Below, piece after piece: positions 1 through 8,158 of a stretch of 64,000 bases of DNA. How positions within the stretch are numbered: position 1 is the first letter of the stretch; each line of letters starts with the position of its first letter. The stretch covers positions 3,038,001 to 3,102,000 of the forward strand of contig NZ_CP135922.1 in assembly GCF_032399705.1 (NCBI RefSeq), given 5' to 3'. The stretch is from Paenibacillus sp. BIC5C1 (GTDB lineage: Bacteria; Bacillota; Bacilli; Paenibacillales; Paenibacillaceae). Under the pieces are notes generated by a model. That model saw nothing but the letters and a program-made list of their open reading frames with translations. It was not told the DNA's origin and made no database searches. The position numbers and the translations under genes were made by a program.

Positions 1-1
1 C

Positions 2-682
2 GCCGCCGAAGGCGCGAGCCTTTATTTGTCCGATATCCGGGAGGAAGCTTTGAGGGGTACAGTAGATAAGCTGAAGCAGGAGGGAGTGGATGTACACTGG
101 CATGTAACGAATCTTGTGGATGAACACTCCATTAATGAATTGGTTCAAGCGGTGAAGCAGCAATGGAAAGCGCCGGATATTGTCATCAATAATGCGGGAA
201 TATATCCATACCGCACACTCATGAACATGACGCTTCAACATTGGAATGAGACGATGGATCTGAATCTGGCAGCACCGTTCCTGCTCACTCAGCATTTTGC
301 CAAACAGATGATTGCGAGCGAAGTAGAAGGTTCCTTCATTAATATAAGCTCTGGAGCAGCTTCCACCGCAGGAGTCGGCATGGGGAATTATTCGGTTTCG
401 AAAGTAGGAATCGAGATGCTGACCAAAACCTTTGCCCTGGAGTTGTCGCCCTATCGCATTCGGGTAAATGCGGTTGTGCCGGGTTACGCACCCGGCAGCG
501 AGGTTAGTGTGATGACGAAGGAGCATACGGAACATATGATCAAAATTACACCGCTAGGCCGGACATCAGGTCCGGATGATGCTCCGCAAGCGATATTGTA
601 TCTGACTTCTGACCAGGCATCATTTATTACAGGCAGCATATTAACGGTAGATGGTGGACGCACGGCAGGCAGACTTAAGTAA
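2..682 (+). CDS. SDR family oxidoreductase, 5' end cut by window edge
   Basis: Short-chain dehydrogenase/reductase, an NAD(P)-dependent cytoplasmic enzyme; the substrate cannot be told. The frame is open to the first base of the window, so the N-terminal Rossmann glycine motif lies outside. Visible family marks are the VINNAG motif, the catalytic serine in NISSGAAS, the YSVSK catalytic Tyr/Lys pair, the VVPG segment after the active site and the C-terminal ITGSILTVDGG end typical of FabG-like SDRs. The TTG at 26 is only an internal codon. The gene converges on the LysR gene that follows. Family call is firm, specificity unknown. Confidence 0.9.
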   Translation, partial: AAEGASLYLSDIREEALRGTVDKLKQEGVDVHWHVTNLVDEHSINELVQAVKQQWKAPDIVINNAGIYPYRTLMNMTLQHWNETMDLNLAAPFLLTQHFAKQMIASEVEGSFINISSGAASTAGVGMGNYSVSKVGIEMLTKTFALELSPYRIRVNAVVPGYAPGSEVSVMTKEHTEHMIKITPLGRTSGPDDAPQAILYLTSDQASFITGSILTVDGGRTAGRLK

Positions 683-713
683 CTGTTTGCGCCCTAATAA
701 AGAAAATAGGATG

Positions 714-748
714 GCAGCTGGTGAGTCCATTTACGGTATAGCCAGCTG
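714..748. terminator. weak hairpin between convergent SDR and LysR genes
   Basis: CAGCTGG and CCAGCTG form a stem around a roughly 20-nt loop, overlapping the LysR stop codon. On the minus strand it is followed by a T-rich stretch (TATTTTCTTT), so it could end the LysR transcript. The loop is large and the T-run is imperfect, so this is a weak call. Confidence 0.3.
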
Positions 749-1660
749 TGAAGGGAGTTCAAATTCGGGAACATATAGATTGCTCTGAAGCAGCGCAGCC
801 CGAATGTCCAGCATGAGCTTTTCACTCGCGGAGCCAAGCGGTATATTTCGCTTACGCAAAATGCCAGCAATGGGCCCAACCTTGAGATCGGCAATTTTCT
901 GAATAACGGTACCTGGAATGGCGGGGCAGATTGTTGCAACCGGAGCAATAGTTATGCCTAATTTGGCTTGTACATAATACTTGTGAGACCGAATATTACT
1001 TATTTCAATTCCCTGATAGTCGCTGTCGATTTTCTCGGCCAATAGCTGCTCTATACGGATGCGGATTGGGCAATTGGGGGGTGTGAATAGAAATTGTTGT
1101 CCTTTCAGATCTGCCAACTGGATTTCATCACCCTGAGCAAATGGATGTGAATCATACAACAGCAATGCCATCGGTTCAAAAAGCAGCGGTTGAAACTCGG
1201 TTTCCATACTCGTCTCAGGAGAAGGGCAGACGGCAAAGTCAAGCTGCTCATCAATTAGCAATTCATTAAGCAGCTTACTGTCCCCGATGCGCACGCTGAG
1301 CTTAATCTTGGGATTCTGTTTTACAAAAGAAGACAGAATAGCAGGAAGGCGATGGCTTGCTGTTGGTTCAGATACTCCAATTCGTACAAACCCCGCTTGT
1401 CCCTGTTGAATGTCGGTGATCGTATTTGTCAAATACTCGTATTCCTTCAGAAGCTGATCGGCTCTGGCGTAAAATATTTTCCCCGCTTCCGTCAATTTAA
1501 TCTTTTTGCCTCTATCCAGTAATTTCATACCCAGATCGGCCTCAAGTTTCTGCATATGCAGTGTAATGGCGGGTTGTGAGTACTGCAAAGCTTCTGCTGC
1601 CTGCTGAAAGCTCCCGAGCTTTACAATCGTTTGAAAGGTCTTGATCATTCGCATTTCCAT
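731..1660 (-). CDS. LysR family transcriptional regulator
   Basis: DNA-binding regulator of about 309 residues, the usual LysR length. The N-terminus carries the winged helix-turn-helix (residues about 1-60; GSFQQAAEALQYSQPAIT followed by LEADLG), and the rest is the two-lobed periplasmic-binding-like effector domain. A longer start at 1681 is possible, but an AAAGGTG ribosome site lies about six bases before the ATG at 1660, which I prefer. The divergent neighbour is the TetR-efflux operon, separated by about 240 bp; whether LysR controls that or the convergent SDR is unknown. Effector unknown. Confidence 0.9.
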   Translation of the reverse strand: MEMRMIKTFQTIVKLGSFQQAAEALQYSQPAITLHMQKLEADLGMKLLDRGKKIKLTEAGKIFYARADQLLKEYEYLTNTITDIQQGQAGFVRIGVSEPTASHRLPAILSSFVKQNPKIKLSVRIGDSKLLNELLIDEQLDFAVCPSPETSMETEFQPLLFEPMALLLYDSHPFAQGDEIQLADLKGQQFLFTPPNCPIRIRIEQLLAEKIDSDYQGIEISNIRSHKYYVQAKLGITIAPVATICPAIPGTVIQKIADLKVGPIAGILRKRNIPLGSASEKLMLDIRAALLQSNLYVPEFELPSQLAIP

Positions 1661-1790
1661 GGCAAACACCTTTCTATTCATTATTGTAATGATCAGTATA
1701 TCATGGTTAATACATACTATCCCAATAGGATATTATGTTTTTAGAGTGTTATCAAGAGTAATTTGCATTTGTTCTTTGCATGCACTGGAT

Positions 1791-1804
1791 TGATAGCGCT
1801 ATCA
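1791..1804. promoter_or_regulatory. perfect 14-bp palindrome, cre-like
   Basis: TGATAGCGCTATCA is a perfect palindrome and fits the Bacillus CcpA cre consensus TGWAANCGNTNWCA at 13 of 14 positions. It lies 25 bp upstream of the TetR-gene promoter and about 130 bp upstream of the LysR start. It could be a CcpA site or an operator of another LacI-type protein. Confidence 0.5.
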
Positions 1805-1828
1805 AGAAAATTGGCCGAAATATAAGGG

Positions 1829-1857
1829 TTGACAGTGTTTTTCGAAACGGTTTTAAT
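1829..1857 (+). promoter_or_regulatory. sigma-A promoter of the TetR-efflux operon with possible operator
   Basis: TTGACA at 1829-1834 and TTTAAT at 1852-1857 with 17-bp spacing. Just downstream (1860-1880) is TATAGACCGATTGTTATAAT, which resembles the ATAGACCRGTCnnTAT-like boxes described for the Bacillus LmrA/YxaF repressors; the first regulator of this operon is of that family, so autorepression is a reasonable inference. Confidence 0.6.
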
Positions 1858-1900
1858 TATATAGACCGATTGTTATAATTCATTTAAGGATGTGGCTTTA

Positions 1901-2488
1901 TTGAGTGAAAAGTCTAATGCTAGAGAACTAATTGTCAGCACAGCAGCCAGACTGTTTTTTTCACAAGGATATCATGCGACCGGTCTAAATCAGATTATTA
2001 AGGAGAGCAGTACGCCAAAAGGCTCGCTATATCATTATTTCCCTCATGGCAAGGAAGAGCTCGCTCACGAGTGCATTCAAAAAGCCAATGAAAACATTCT
2101 GCAGAAGTTTGAAGAAGTATTTGCTGCTCATGATAATACGGGGGATGCCATTCAGCAATTTATTCATGACTTAGCCATTGAAACGGAGGCGGCAGGTTTT
2201 ACGGGTTTTCTTCCATTTAGTTTCTGGGCAGCCGTGGAGACCTCGTGCATCAGTCATCAATTGCGAATTGCCTGTCAGGACGTGTTTGCAGGATGGCAGC
2301 AAATCATTACGAAACATCTGATTTTGGATGGCATAGGTGAAAAGAAAGCACAAGAGATGGGACTCCTCGTCATTTCATTAATGGAGGGCGCATTGATTAT
2401 CAGCCTGACCAACCAGGATAAACAGCCTTTGCTGACGGCTGCTGATTATTTGTCCGTTGTGGCGAAGAATGCAAAAGAGAAGCAATAA
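1901..2488 (+). CDS. TetR family repressor, LmrA/YxaF-like
   Basis: One-domain repressor with an N-terminal TetR helix-turn-helix (residues about 8-52; TAARLFFSQGYHATGLNQII, then PKGSLYHYFP) and an alpha-helical ligand domain. The ATGLNQIIKES...PKGSLYHYFPHGKEELA stretch is characteristic of the LmrA/YxaF subgroup. A GTG at 1892 is only one base from the AAGGA ribosome site, whereas the TTG at 1901 is ten bases away, so I chose 1901 (195 residues). It is followed after about 50 bp by a DHA2 efflux pump, matching the lmrA-lmrB gene order, so it probably represses its own operon and is released by an antimicrobial ligand. Confidence 0.85.
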   Translation: MSEKSNARELIVSTAARLFFSQGYHATGLNQIIKESSTPKGSLYHYFPHGKEELAHECIQKANENILQKFEEVFAAHDNTGDAIQQFIHDLAIETEAAGFTGFLPFSFWAAVETSCISHQLRIACQDVFAGWQQIITKHLILDGIGEKKAQEMGLLVISLMEGALIISLTNQDKQPLLTAADYLSVVAKNAKEKQ

Positions 2489-2541
2489 GCTTCGTAAAGA
2501 GAGAAATAGAAATCGTCAGATTGTTTGAGGAGGATGGGATT

Positions 2542-4035
2542 GTGGAAGCTGCCATGAAGGCTGGTTCTGTAAAGGATCAACAAGAAACAAAACAATATAA
2601 AGTATTTCCGATTTTATTCGCTATGTTACTTAGCGGTTTTATTGGTCTGTTCGGTGAAACAGCACTAAATGTGGCATTGACACCGCTTATGGGCTTGCTC
2701 GAAGTTGGACCTACGACCATTCAATGGTTAACGACAGGATATTTGCTCGTCTTGGGTATTTTGGTGCCGGTTTCCGGTATGCTGTTACAATGGTTTTCGA
2801 CGAGACAGTTGTTCACAACTTCTCTGATTTTTTCGATTGCAGGAACGCTGGTTGCTGCTATTGCACCGAGCTTTGAAATTCTATTGGTGGCACGGGTATT
2901 ACAAGCTGTAGGTACAGCTCTCTTACTGCCGCTAATGTTCAACACCATATTAGTTATCTTCCCGATTGAGAAGCGTGGCGCTGCCATGGGATTGATCGGT
3001 TTGGTAATCATGTTTGCACCAGCGAGTGGTCCGAGTATCTCGGGTCTGATTTTGGCCAATCTGAGCTGGCACTGGATTTTCTGGATCTCCTTGCCTTTCT
3101 TCATTATTTCATTGGTATGCGGCTTGCTGTTCTTACCGAATATTTCGAACTTGACCAAGCCCAAAATTGATGTTCTTTCCATTGTGCTTTCCACACTTGG
3201 TTTTGGTGGCATCGTGTACGGATTCAGTAGTGCAGGAGGCCATGGGGAAAGTGGTGGTGGCTGGACCAGTCCTATCGTTGTAGCTACACTGGTTATTGGA
3301 GTACTATCTTTGCTGTTGTTCAGCATCCGTCAATTGAGAATGAAACAGCCGATGATGGATCTGCGGGCATTCAAATATCCAATGTTTACAGTCGGTTTGA
3401 TTCTGATCTTCCTTTGTATGATGATGATGTTGTCATCCATGCTTATCCTGCCAATGTACCTGCAACAAGGTATGGCGGTTACGGCTCTGACGGCCGGTCT
3501 GGTACTGCTACCGGGCAGCTTGCTGAATGGATTCCTGTCTCCGGTTATGGGGCGTCTGTTTGACAAATTCGGTCCGAAGTGGCTTGTGATTATCGGTCTT
3601 GCGATTGTAACTGTTGTACTCTTCCTGTACACAGGAATCACTCCGACAACGACCCTGGGCAAGATTATTACGCTGCATATCTTCATGATGATCGGGATTT
3701 CAATGATCATGATGCCTGCTCAAACCAACGGCTTGAATCAATTGCCACCTGAATTCTATCCTCACGGAACGGCGATTATGAATACATTGCAGCAGGTATC
3801 GGGAGCTATTGGTACAGCTGTTGCGGTAAGTATATTGAGCGCAGGTCAGACACGCTTCTTGAGCAGTGTGACAGATCCTGAGAGTCCAGAGAATCAGTTG
3901 GCAGGTTTCACATCCGGTGTACAAAATGCATTTATTTTCGCACTGGTTCTTGCTGTGATTGGTTTGATCATTTCACTCTTCGTGAAACGAGTTAAGGTCG
4001 GTGCTCAGCAGGGCCAACAAGGTCCTATGCATTAA
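2542..4035 (+). CDS. DHA2 family (14-TM) MFS multidrug efflux transporter, LmrB/EmrB-like
   Basis: Proton-driven drug exporter in the cytoplasmic membrane, about 498 residues with roughly fourteen hydrophobic segments. The early LNVALTPLM segment, WLTTGYLL, RVLQAVGTALLLPL and the ASGPSISGLI antiporter motif C are typical of the DHA2 group. The frame begins with TTG at 2521, but a GAGGAGG site at 2526-2532 precedes the GTG at 2542, which I take as the start. It is co-oriented with the TetR gene and followed by a strong terminator, giving a two-gene resistance operon. Lincomycin-type substrates are suggested only by resemblance to LmrB. Confidence 0.9.
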   Translation: MEAAMKAGSVKDQQETKQYKVFPILFAMLLSGFIGLFGETALNVALTPLMGLLEVGPTTIQWLTTGYLLVLGILVPVSGMLLQWFSTRQLFTTSLIFSIAGTLVAAIAPSFEILLVARVLQAVGTALLLPLMFNTILVIFPIEKRGAAMGLIGLVIMFAPASGPSISGLILANLSWHWIFWISLPFFIISLVCGLLFLPNISNLTKPKIDVLSIVLSTLGFGGIVYGFSSAGGHGESGGGWTSPIVVATLVIGVLSLLLFSIRQLRMKQPMMDLRAFKYPMFTVGLILIFLCMMMMLSSMLILPMYLQQGMAVTALTAGLVLLPGSLLNGFLSPVMGRLFDKFGPKWLVIIGLAIVTVVLFLYTGITPTTTLGKIITLHIFMMIGISMIMMPAQTNGLNQLPPEFYPHGTAIMNTLQQVSGAIGTAVAVSILSAGQTRFLSSVTDPESPENQLAGFTSGVQNAFIFALVLAVIGLIISLFVKRVKVGAQQGQQGPMH

Positions 4036-4057
4036 TTGAAAGTCATATATGAAATGA

Positions 4058-4096
4058 AACGATGCTCTCTCTTTAATAGAGGGCATCGTTTTTTTG
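4058..4096 (+). terminator. Rho-independent terminator of efflux operon
   Basis: AACGATGCTCTCT and its near-complement AGAGGGCATCGTT form a stem around a short AT-rich loop, followed by seven T residues. Confidence 0.85.
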
Positions 4097-4308
4097 TACC
4101 TTGACATGAAACGGGTTCCATCCATTAGAGTGAAAATAAACCTGCTAGGTGAATAGAATAAATCTTGATTTTGAAAGCAAATAGTTCATGTTCTGGCGAA
4201 ATTGTATATGTTCATATGGAATTTTAAAGATAATATAGAGAGTAGATTAATAAAAACGGATAGAAGAAAACGTTTTAGAATGTATTTTATAATCAAGGAG
4301 ACGTCTTT

Positions 4309-4962
4309 ATGAGAATCGTTAAAACTATACCTGCGAATATTGAACAGTTGCTAGATCGATATGAGAAAAATGGTCATCTGACCATGCAAGCTTCTCTAAT
4401 GGGAAAACAGTCGGTTGTCTATCAATTACAAGAGTACTGCCTTAAAGTATATACGACTCGTGGAAAAGTGGATGGGGAATTGGAGTGTGAGGCGCTCTTG
4501 TCATTGCAAAACAACCATCATGTTCCCGAATTGTATGCGTACGCTTCGGGGAATTTTGTCCTGACAGAATGGATCGAAGGCTTCAACCTGAAACAGTATC
4601 GGGCAACATACGGGCACATACCGCACAATCTGATATATGATATGTTCTCAACAGAACTTCAGCAGATTCAGGCGGGTTATCGTGATTGGGATGTCATACG
4701 ATATGAGAATTTGTTATGGACTGCAACAGGGGAGGTCAAGCGGACTGATTTTTGGCTATGTGAATCTGTCAGTTGTATGCGATTGCGGGAGCGATTACAA
4801 CAAGAGATTATTCGAAAGATTGAGCGGATATACAGCGGTGATGGAGCTGGCCTGGAGGAGATCGTGCATTATTTTGATCGACACGGTCTTACAACCACGG
4901 AGGTCCAAGAGGCATTGGCACATTTCAGATCGCTAACACCGAGGATGGCACTAGCACAGTAA
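4309..4962 (+). CDS. small protein-kinase-like protein, possibly catalytically weak
   Basis: A 217-residue cytoplasmic protein with the shape of a reduced protein-kinase fold: a VVYQLQEYCLKVY strand with a candidate ATP-lysine, a hinge-like LTEWIEGF segment, then DWDVIRYENLLW in the place of the catalytic HxDxxxxN loop and KRTDFWL in the place of the DFG strand. The loop Asp (DWD or nearby) and Asn are present but the usual HGD and clean DFG are not, so it may be a pseudokinase or a divergent kinase. ATG at 4309 follows an AAGGAGAC site. It is a single-gene unit whose terminator has been split by the IS3 element downstream. Fold call is moderate; function unknown. Confidence 0.65.
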   Translation: MRIVKTIPANIEQLLDRYEKNGHLTMQASLMGKQSVVYQLQEYCLKVYTTRGKVDGELECEALLSLQNNHHVPELYAYASGNFVLTEWIEGFNLKQYRATYGHIPHNLIYDMFSTELQQIQAGYRDWDVIRYENLLWTATGEVKRTDFWLCESVSCMRLRERLQQEIIRKIERIYSGDGAGLEEIVHYFDRHGLTTTEVQEALAHFRSLTPRMALAQ

Positions 4963-5077
4963 CGAGTTTAACGAAATAAAAACCCTGACGACTTGGTATT
5001 ATCCCCTTTAAGTAGACACTTGAAAAAACCTTCATGTTATCATGAGGGTTCAAGTGACACTTGGAGGGGATATTTTT

Positions 5078-5398
5078 ATGGCCAAAAAAGGACAAACATT
5101 TCAGACGTATACCGAAGAGTTTAAATTGAATGCAGTTAGATCCTATGTCGAAGGTTCTTCAAGTTACAAGGTGGTCGCTGATCGCGAAGGAATTCGAAAC
5201 TGTTCACAACTGAAGGTGTGGGTAAAAAAATGGAAAAACGGGGAAGCGTTTGATGAGCGAAAAAACAATGTTCCGAATCCAATGAAAGGACGTCCTCGTA
5301 CTGCCTTTAGCAGTGTAGAAGAAGAACGGGATTACCTTCAAGCACAGGTGGATTATTTAAAAAAGCGGTATCCAAATCTAGTAAAGGAGAAGCGCTGA
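5078..5398 (+). CDS. IS3-family OrfA, helix-turn-helix DNA-binding subunit
   Basis: A 106-residue protein that recognises the IS ends and in this family often limits transposition. The N-terminal half contains the IS3 orfA helix-turn-helix (residues about 10-60; TEEFKLNAVRSYVEG, then KVWVKKWKNG), and the C-terminal part (EEERDYLQAQVDYLKKR) is a leucine-zipper-like coiled coil. The frame is open from 5042, but a GGAGGGGAT site lies just before the ATG at 5078. Frameshifting near its end produces the OrfAB transposase. Confidence 0.9.
   Translation: MAKKGQTFQTYTEEFKLNAVRSYVEGSSSYKVVADREGIRNCSQLKVWVKKWKNGEAFDERKNNVPNPMKGRPRTAFSSVEEERDYLQAQVDYLKKRYPNLVKEKR
5359..5365 (+). promoter_or_regulatory. 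programmed -1 frameshift heptamer A-AAA-AAG
   Basis: In the orfA frame the bases read A AAA AAG (codons 5360-5362 and 5363-5365), the best-known bacterial -1 slippery motif. orfA is in frame 2 and orfB in frame 1, so one -1 slip joins them into a fusion of about 393 residues ending at 6258. A GGAG-containing stretch lies downstream of the slip site; I did not find the required stimulator structure with certainty. Confidence 0.85.
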
Positions 5399-6258
5399 GC
5401 CAACGGGAGAACTACGATATCATAGACGAATTGCGCTGCTCGCATGGCATTACACGCCTATTATCGATTACAGGAATACCCCGTTCCAGTTACTACAAAT
5501 GGCGAGCAACACAGCCGCAGCGAGACGCAAGACAAGACCGTGAGCGTGAGATCAAAGAACACATGATGGCTATTCATTTTGCAAACCGAGAGTTTGGTTA
5601 TCCTCGCATGACAACGGCGTTGTGGGAGGCTGGTCTGAACGTTAATCACAAGAAAGTATGGCGAATCATGCGGGAACTATCGATCCAATCGGTAATTCGT
5701 AAGAAGCGGAAGAAGTCCAGCTATACGCCATCTGTGATTTATCCGAATCGCCTGAAGCGCCAGTTTCATGCGACAGCACCCCAGCAAAAAATGGTGACGG
5801 ATATTACCTATATTCCGAATGGAAGTACATTTGTTTACCTGTCCGTGATTCAAGACCTGTTCAACAATGAGATTGTAGCTTGGCAGTTGTCTAAACGGAA
5901 CGATGTTCAGCTCGTATTGGATACGGTGGAACAATGGACACAAAAAAGAGACGTTTCAGAAGCCGTGCTCCATTCGGATCAGGGCTTCCAATACACGTCT
6001 CAGGCGTACAACACACGATTAGAAGCATTCGGCGTGAAGGGCAGCCACTCTCGCAAAGCAACCTGCCTAGATAACGCATGCATCGAATCCTTCTTTTCGC
6101 ATCTCAAGACAGAGAAGCTGTACCTTAAACAGTGTAATTCAGAAGTAGAGATTCGACAAGCCGTGGAAGATTATATGTACAATTACAATTACCGACGTTT
6201 TCAAGCCAAACTCAAACAGCGCGCACCGATTGAATATCGATGCGCACTGGCAGCATAG
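5365..6258 (+). CDS. IS3-family OrfB, DDE transposase catalytic part (made by frameshift)
   Basis: Catalytic half of the IS3 transposase. After an HTH_21-like segment (EIKEHMMAIHFANREFGYPRM...KKVWRIMRE) comes the RNase-H-like integrase core with the first Asp in VTDITYIPNG, the second in VLHSDQGFQYTS and the Glu in CIESFFSHLKTE, the full DDE set. The first possible independent start is TTG at 5431 without a ribosome site; the frame is open upstream to the slippery heptamer, so normal expression is as the OrfAB fusion. No stop or deletion is visible. Confidence 0.92.
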   Translation, partial: AVSKSSKGEALSQRENYDIIDELRCSHGITRLLSITGIPRSSYYKWRATQPQRDARQDREREIKEHMMAIHFANREFGYPRMTTALWEAGLNVNHKKVWRIMRELSIQSVIRKKRKKSSYTPSVIYPNRLKRQFHATAPQQKMVTDITYIPNGSTFVYLSVIQDLFNNEIVAWQLSKRNDVQLVLDTVEQWTQKRDVSEAVLHSDQGFQYTSQAYNTRLEAFGVKGSHSRKATCLDNACIESFFSHLKTEKLYLKQCNSEVEIRQAVEDYMYNYNYRRFQAKLKQRAPIEYRCALAA

Positions 6259-6366
6259 CTTTTTTCATCTGTCTACTTGACAGGGGTAAGACCAACTACC
6301 AGAATCGTTAGGGTTTTTATTTATTTTGGAACGAATTTTACGCTTTTTTTCGTTTGTTCAGGAAAT

Positions 6367-7347
6367 TTACTTCTTAACCAAATCCAATATTTCATTGGCA
6401 ACAAGATCCGGGTGATATTGATGAATATAGTGCTCGGTATCCTTAACAGTTATATGTTTGGATTGTTCCGACCAGGACGTAAATTCAGCCTGTGTTTTAT
6501 CCCACTCGGGTTCACTGGCGCCGAAGTAATCTGCGGTCAGTATGGTAAGCGGAAACAGAAAGGGCTTTTTGTTGTCGATGACAACCTTGGCATTGGTTGT
6601 GGTTTCGCGCAATTCATCTACGGTGTTGGCATTGCCGTAATTAAGCAACAGAGCCGTTGTATCTATTTTCTTCAAATCATCTGGTACAAGCTTCAGGCCG
6701 TTACGACTGGCATTCGAGGCTTCTACAACAGCGTCAGATTGCATAAGTAATCGGAACAATCCGGTTTGGATACGGAACTGGTTCATGAAGCCGCCGACCA
6801 CGCTTGCTATATCCTCAGAGTCATTGGCGTAGTATTCCGGGCTTCCTCCATCCACCATCACGATGCCCTGCACCTCATCCGGGTATTTTTGGGCAAATCG
6901 CAGTGTTTCCAGCGAGCCGAGCGAATGTGCAACCAGTACGTATGGCGGCTTTTGTCCAGAAACTTCTAATAACTCGTGCAATTCATCCGCAATCGTATCG
7001 ACATCACGTTTCTTATCGGTCACATCGCTATAACCATAGCCAAAGCGATCATAAACCGCGAATTTCGTATAAGGTGCAAGCTTTTCGTAGAGCGGATAAT
7101 AATCCACATAAGGATCAGCAGTGCCCCATCCGGATGCAAGGACAACTGTTGTATCTCCTTGCCCAGCCGTATATAAATGCATATTGTCACCATGTATACT
7201 GTAGAGCTTGCCAGGTGGAATAAATGTTTTCTGATCCTGACGGGTACTCACTTGTTGATAGATCAAGCCCGTAACCAGAAGGAGAAGTAATGCCACTACT
7301 CCGAATATAAACGTCTTAAATAATCTTCTGCGGAATTTTTTCATCAT
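6367..7347 (-). CDS. membrane-anchored alpha/beta hydrolase
   Basis: Alpha/beta-hydrolase-fold enzyme of 326 residues, probably facing the cell exterior: after a few basic residues (MMKKFRRRLFK) a single hydrophobic helix (about residues 11-30) acts as an uncleaved anchor. The nucleophile elbow is AHSLGS, the oxyanion region is VVLASGWGTADP, YDRFGYGYSD is the usual strand before it, and the catalytic His is likely in DTEHYIHQYHP near the C-terminus. Start could also be the next ATG at 7344. It is convergent with the kinase-like gene across the IS element. Substrate unknown. Confidence 0.85.
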   Translation of the reverse strand: MMKKFRRRLFKTFIFGVVALLLLLVTGLIYQQVSTRQDQKTFIPPGKLYSIHGDNMHLYTAGQGDTTVVLASGWGTADPYVDYYPLYEKLAPYTKFAVYDRFGYGYSDVTDKKRDVDTIADELHELLEVSGQKPPYVLVAHSLGSLETLRFAQKYPDEVQGIVMVDGGSPEYYANDSEDIASVVGGFMNQFRIQTGLFRLLMQSDAVVEASNASRNGLKLVPDDLKKIDTTALLLNYGNANTVDELRETTTNAKVVIDNKKPFLFPLTILTADYFGASEPEWDKTQAEFTSWSEQSKHITVKDTEHYIHQYHPDLVANEILDLVKK

Positions 7348-7452
7348 CTCTCACATACTCTCTCTGTATTTTCTCTATCATATATGCCCAATCTTATTGG
7401 AGAGAAAACAGAGTCTTAATTCCACCTTAATTATTTTTTTGCTCGATAGTTA

Positions 7453-7986
7453 TTAGTGATATAGTCCTGTGAGATGTTCGTCGCTGGGCTGTAAAATCTT
7501 CGACAGCAGTACAATCTGGCCTGTATGGTAGCCGTAATGGGAGGCGACCTTTATCAAAAGAGAACGTACGAATTTATGCTCATGCGCATCTGTGGCTTCA
7601 TCCTCACGACGGTTCATACGATTCCAATCGGTCAACTCATAGGGAATGGTCACTTCTCTGGACAAATCCTCCTCTTCCAGACTAGATAATATCGCGATTG
7701 ATTCTGTTCGCACCTTGTGAAGCTTGGTTAATAATTCCTCCCGGCTCAGACCGCTATTGGTATTGAATTCAGCAGAACGTTCCCGGATTAGAGGCTGGTT
7801 CCCAATACCAGTCACCAGGTTCTGATACTCATTGCCCGCCAAATGCAGACAATAATTCCCCACACTGTTCATACCAGGCTGAAGTCTGGTCCAAATCTGT
7901 TCCTCGTTCAACCTGTTCAAGCTGATTTCAATACGTTCTAGCTGCTTGTTCATGTCCTCAATTACGTCCTGAATAAGTTTAATCAT
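7453..7986 (-). CDS. DinB-like metalloprotein (DUF1572-type)
   Basis: A 177-residue four-helix-bundle protein of the DinB/YfiT superfamily, whose members bind a metal through three histidines and often act in thiol transfer. Candidate ligands are His48 in NYCLHLAGN and the two in SHYGYHTGQIVLL near the C-terminus. The frame begins at 8007, but that ATG overlaps the GGAGGA ribosome site; the ATG at 7986 sits about eight bases after it and is the better start. Single gene; role unknown. Confidence 0.85.
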   Translation of the reverse strand: MIKLIQDVIEDMNKQLERIEISLNRLNEEQIWTRLQPGMNSVGNYCLHLAGNEYQNLVTGIGNQPLIRERSAEFNTNSGLSREELLTKLHKVRTESIAILSSLEEEDLSREVTIPYELTDWNRMNRREDEATDAHEHKFVRSLLIKVASHYGYHTGQIVLLSKILQPSDEHLTGLYH

Positions 7987-8158
7987 GATAACATGTCCTC
8001 CATTCATTAGGGTTGATTGGATATCAAATTCAGATAACCGAAGGCGAATTGATTATAGACGAACAATGATTTAATATAAAGGCTAATATTGCTCCTGTTT
8101 TACTCAAGATTGAATGATTGCTTGAATTATTGATTATAGAGAACAGAAGGTATGAATA

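Larger units (their letters stand above)
4994..6294 (+). mobile_element. complete IS3-family insertion sequence, 1301 bp
   Basis: Left end (4994-5017, TGGTATTATCCCC...AAGTAGAC) and right end (6271-6294) are imperfect inverted repeats of about 24 bp, matching at 19 positions including TGGT and AAGTAGAC. A 3-bp direct repeat ACT flanks the element at 4991-4993 and 6295-6297. Inside are orfA and orfB in overlapping frames with a slippery AAAAAAG heptamer, the classic IS3-family layout. All parts look intact, so the copy may be active. Confidence 0.93.
4974..6322. terminator. bidirectional terminator split by IS insertion (arms 4974-4991 and 6305-6322)
   Basis: The arm at 4974-4991 (AAATAAAAACCCTGACGA) is complementary, with one G-T pair, to the arm at 6305-6322 (TCGTTAGGGTTTTTATTT). 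Removing the IS and one target-site copy restores an 18-bp stem with a nine-base loop (CTACCAGAA) and A/T-rich flanks on both sides, between the convergent kinase-like and alpha/beta-hydrolase genes. The arms are now about 1.3 kb apart. Confidence 0.75.

Noticed and set aside
2721..3326. 201-residue minus-strand frame
   Set aside because: Antisense to the 14-helix efflux gene; typical shadow.
4102..4140. TTGACA followed by an ATTAGA-like box downstream of the efflux terminator
   Set aside because: The -10 is poor and the spacing to the next gene is long; no promoter called.
6277..6750. 157-residue plus-strand frame after the IS
   Set aside because: Antisense to the alpha/beta hydrolase and starts within the split terminator.
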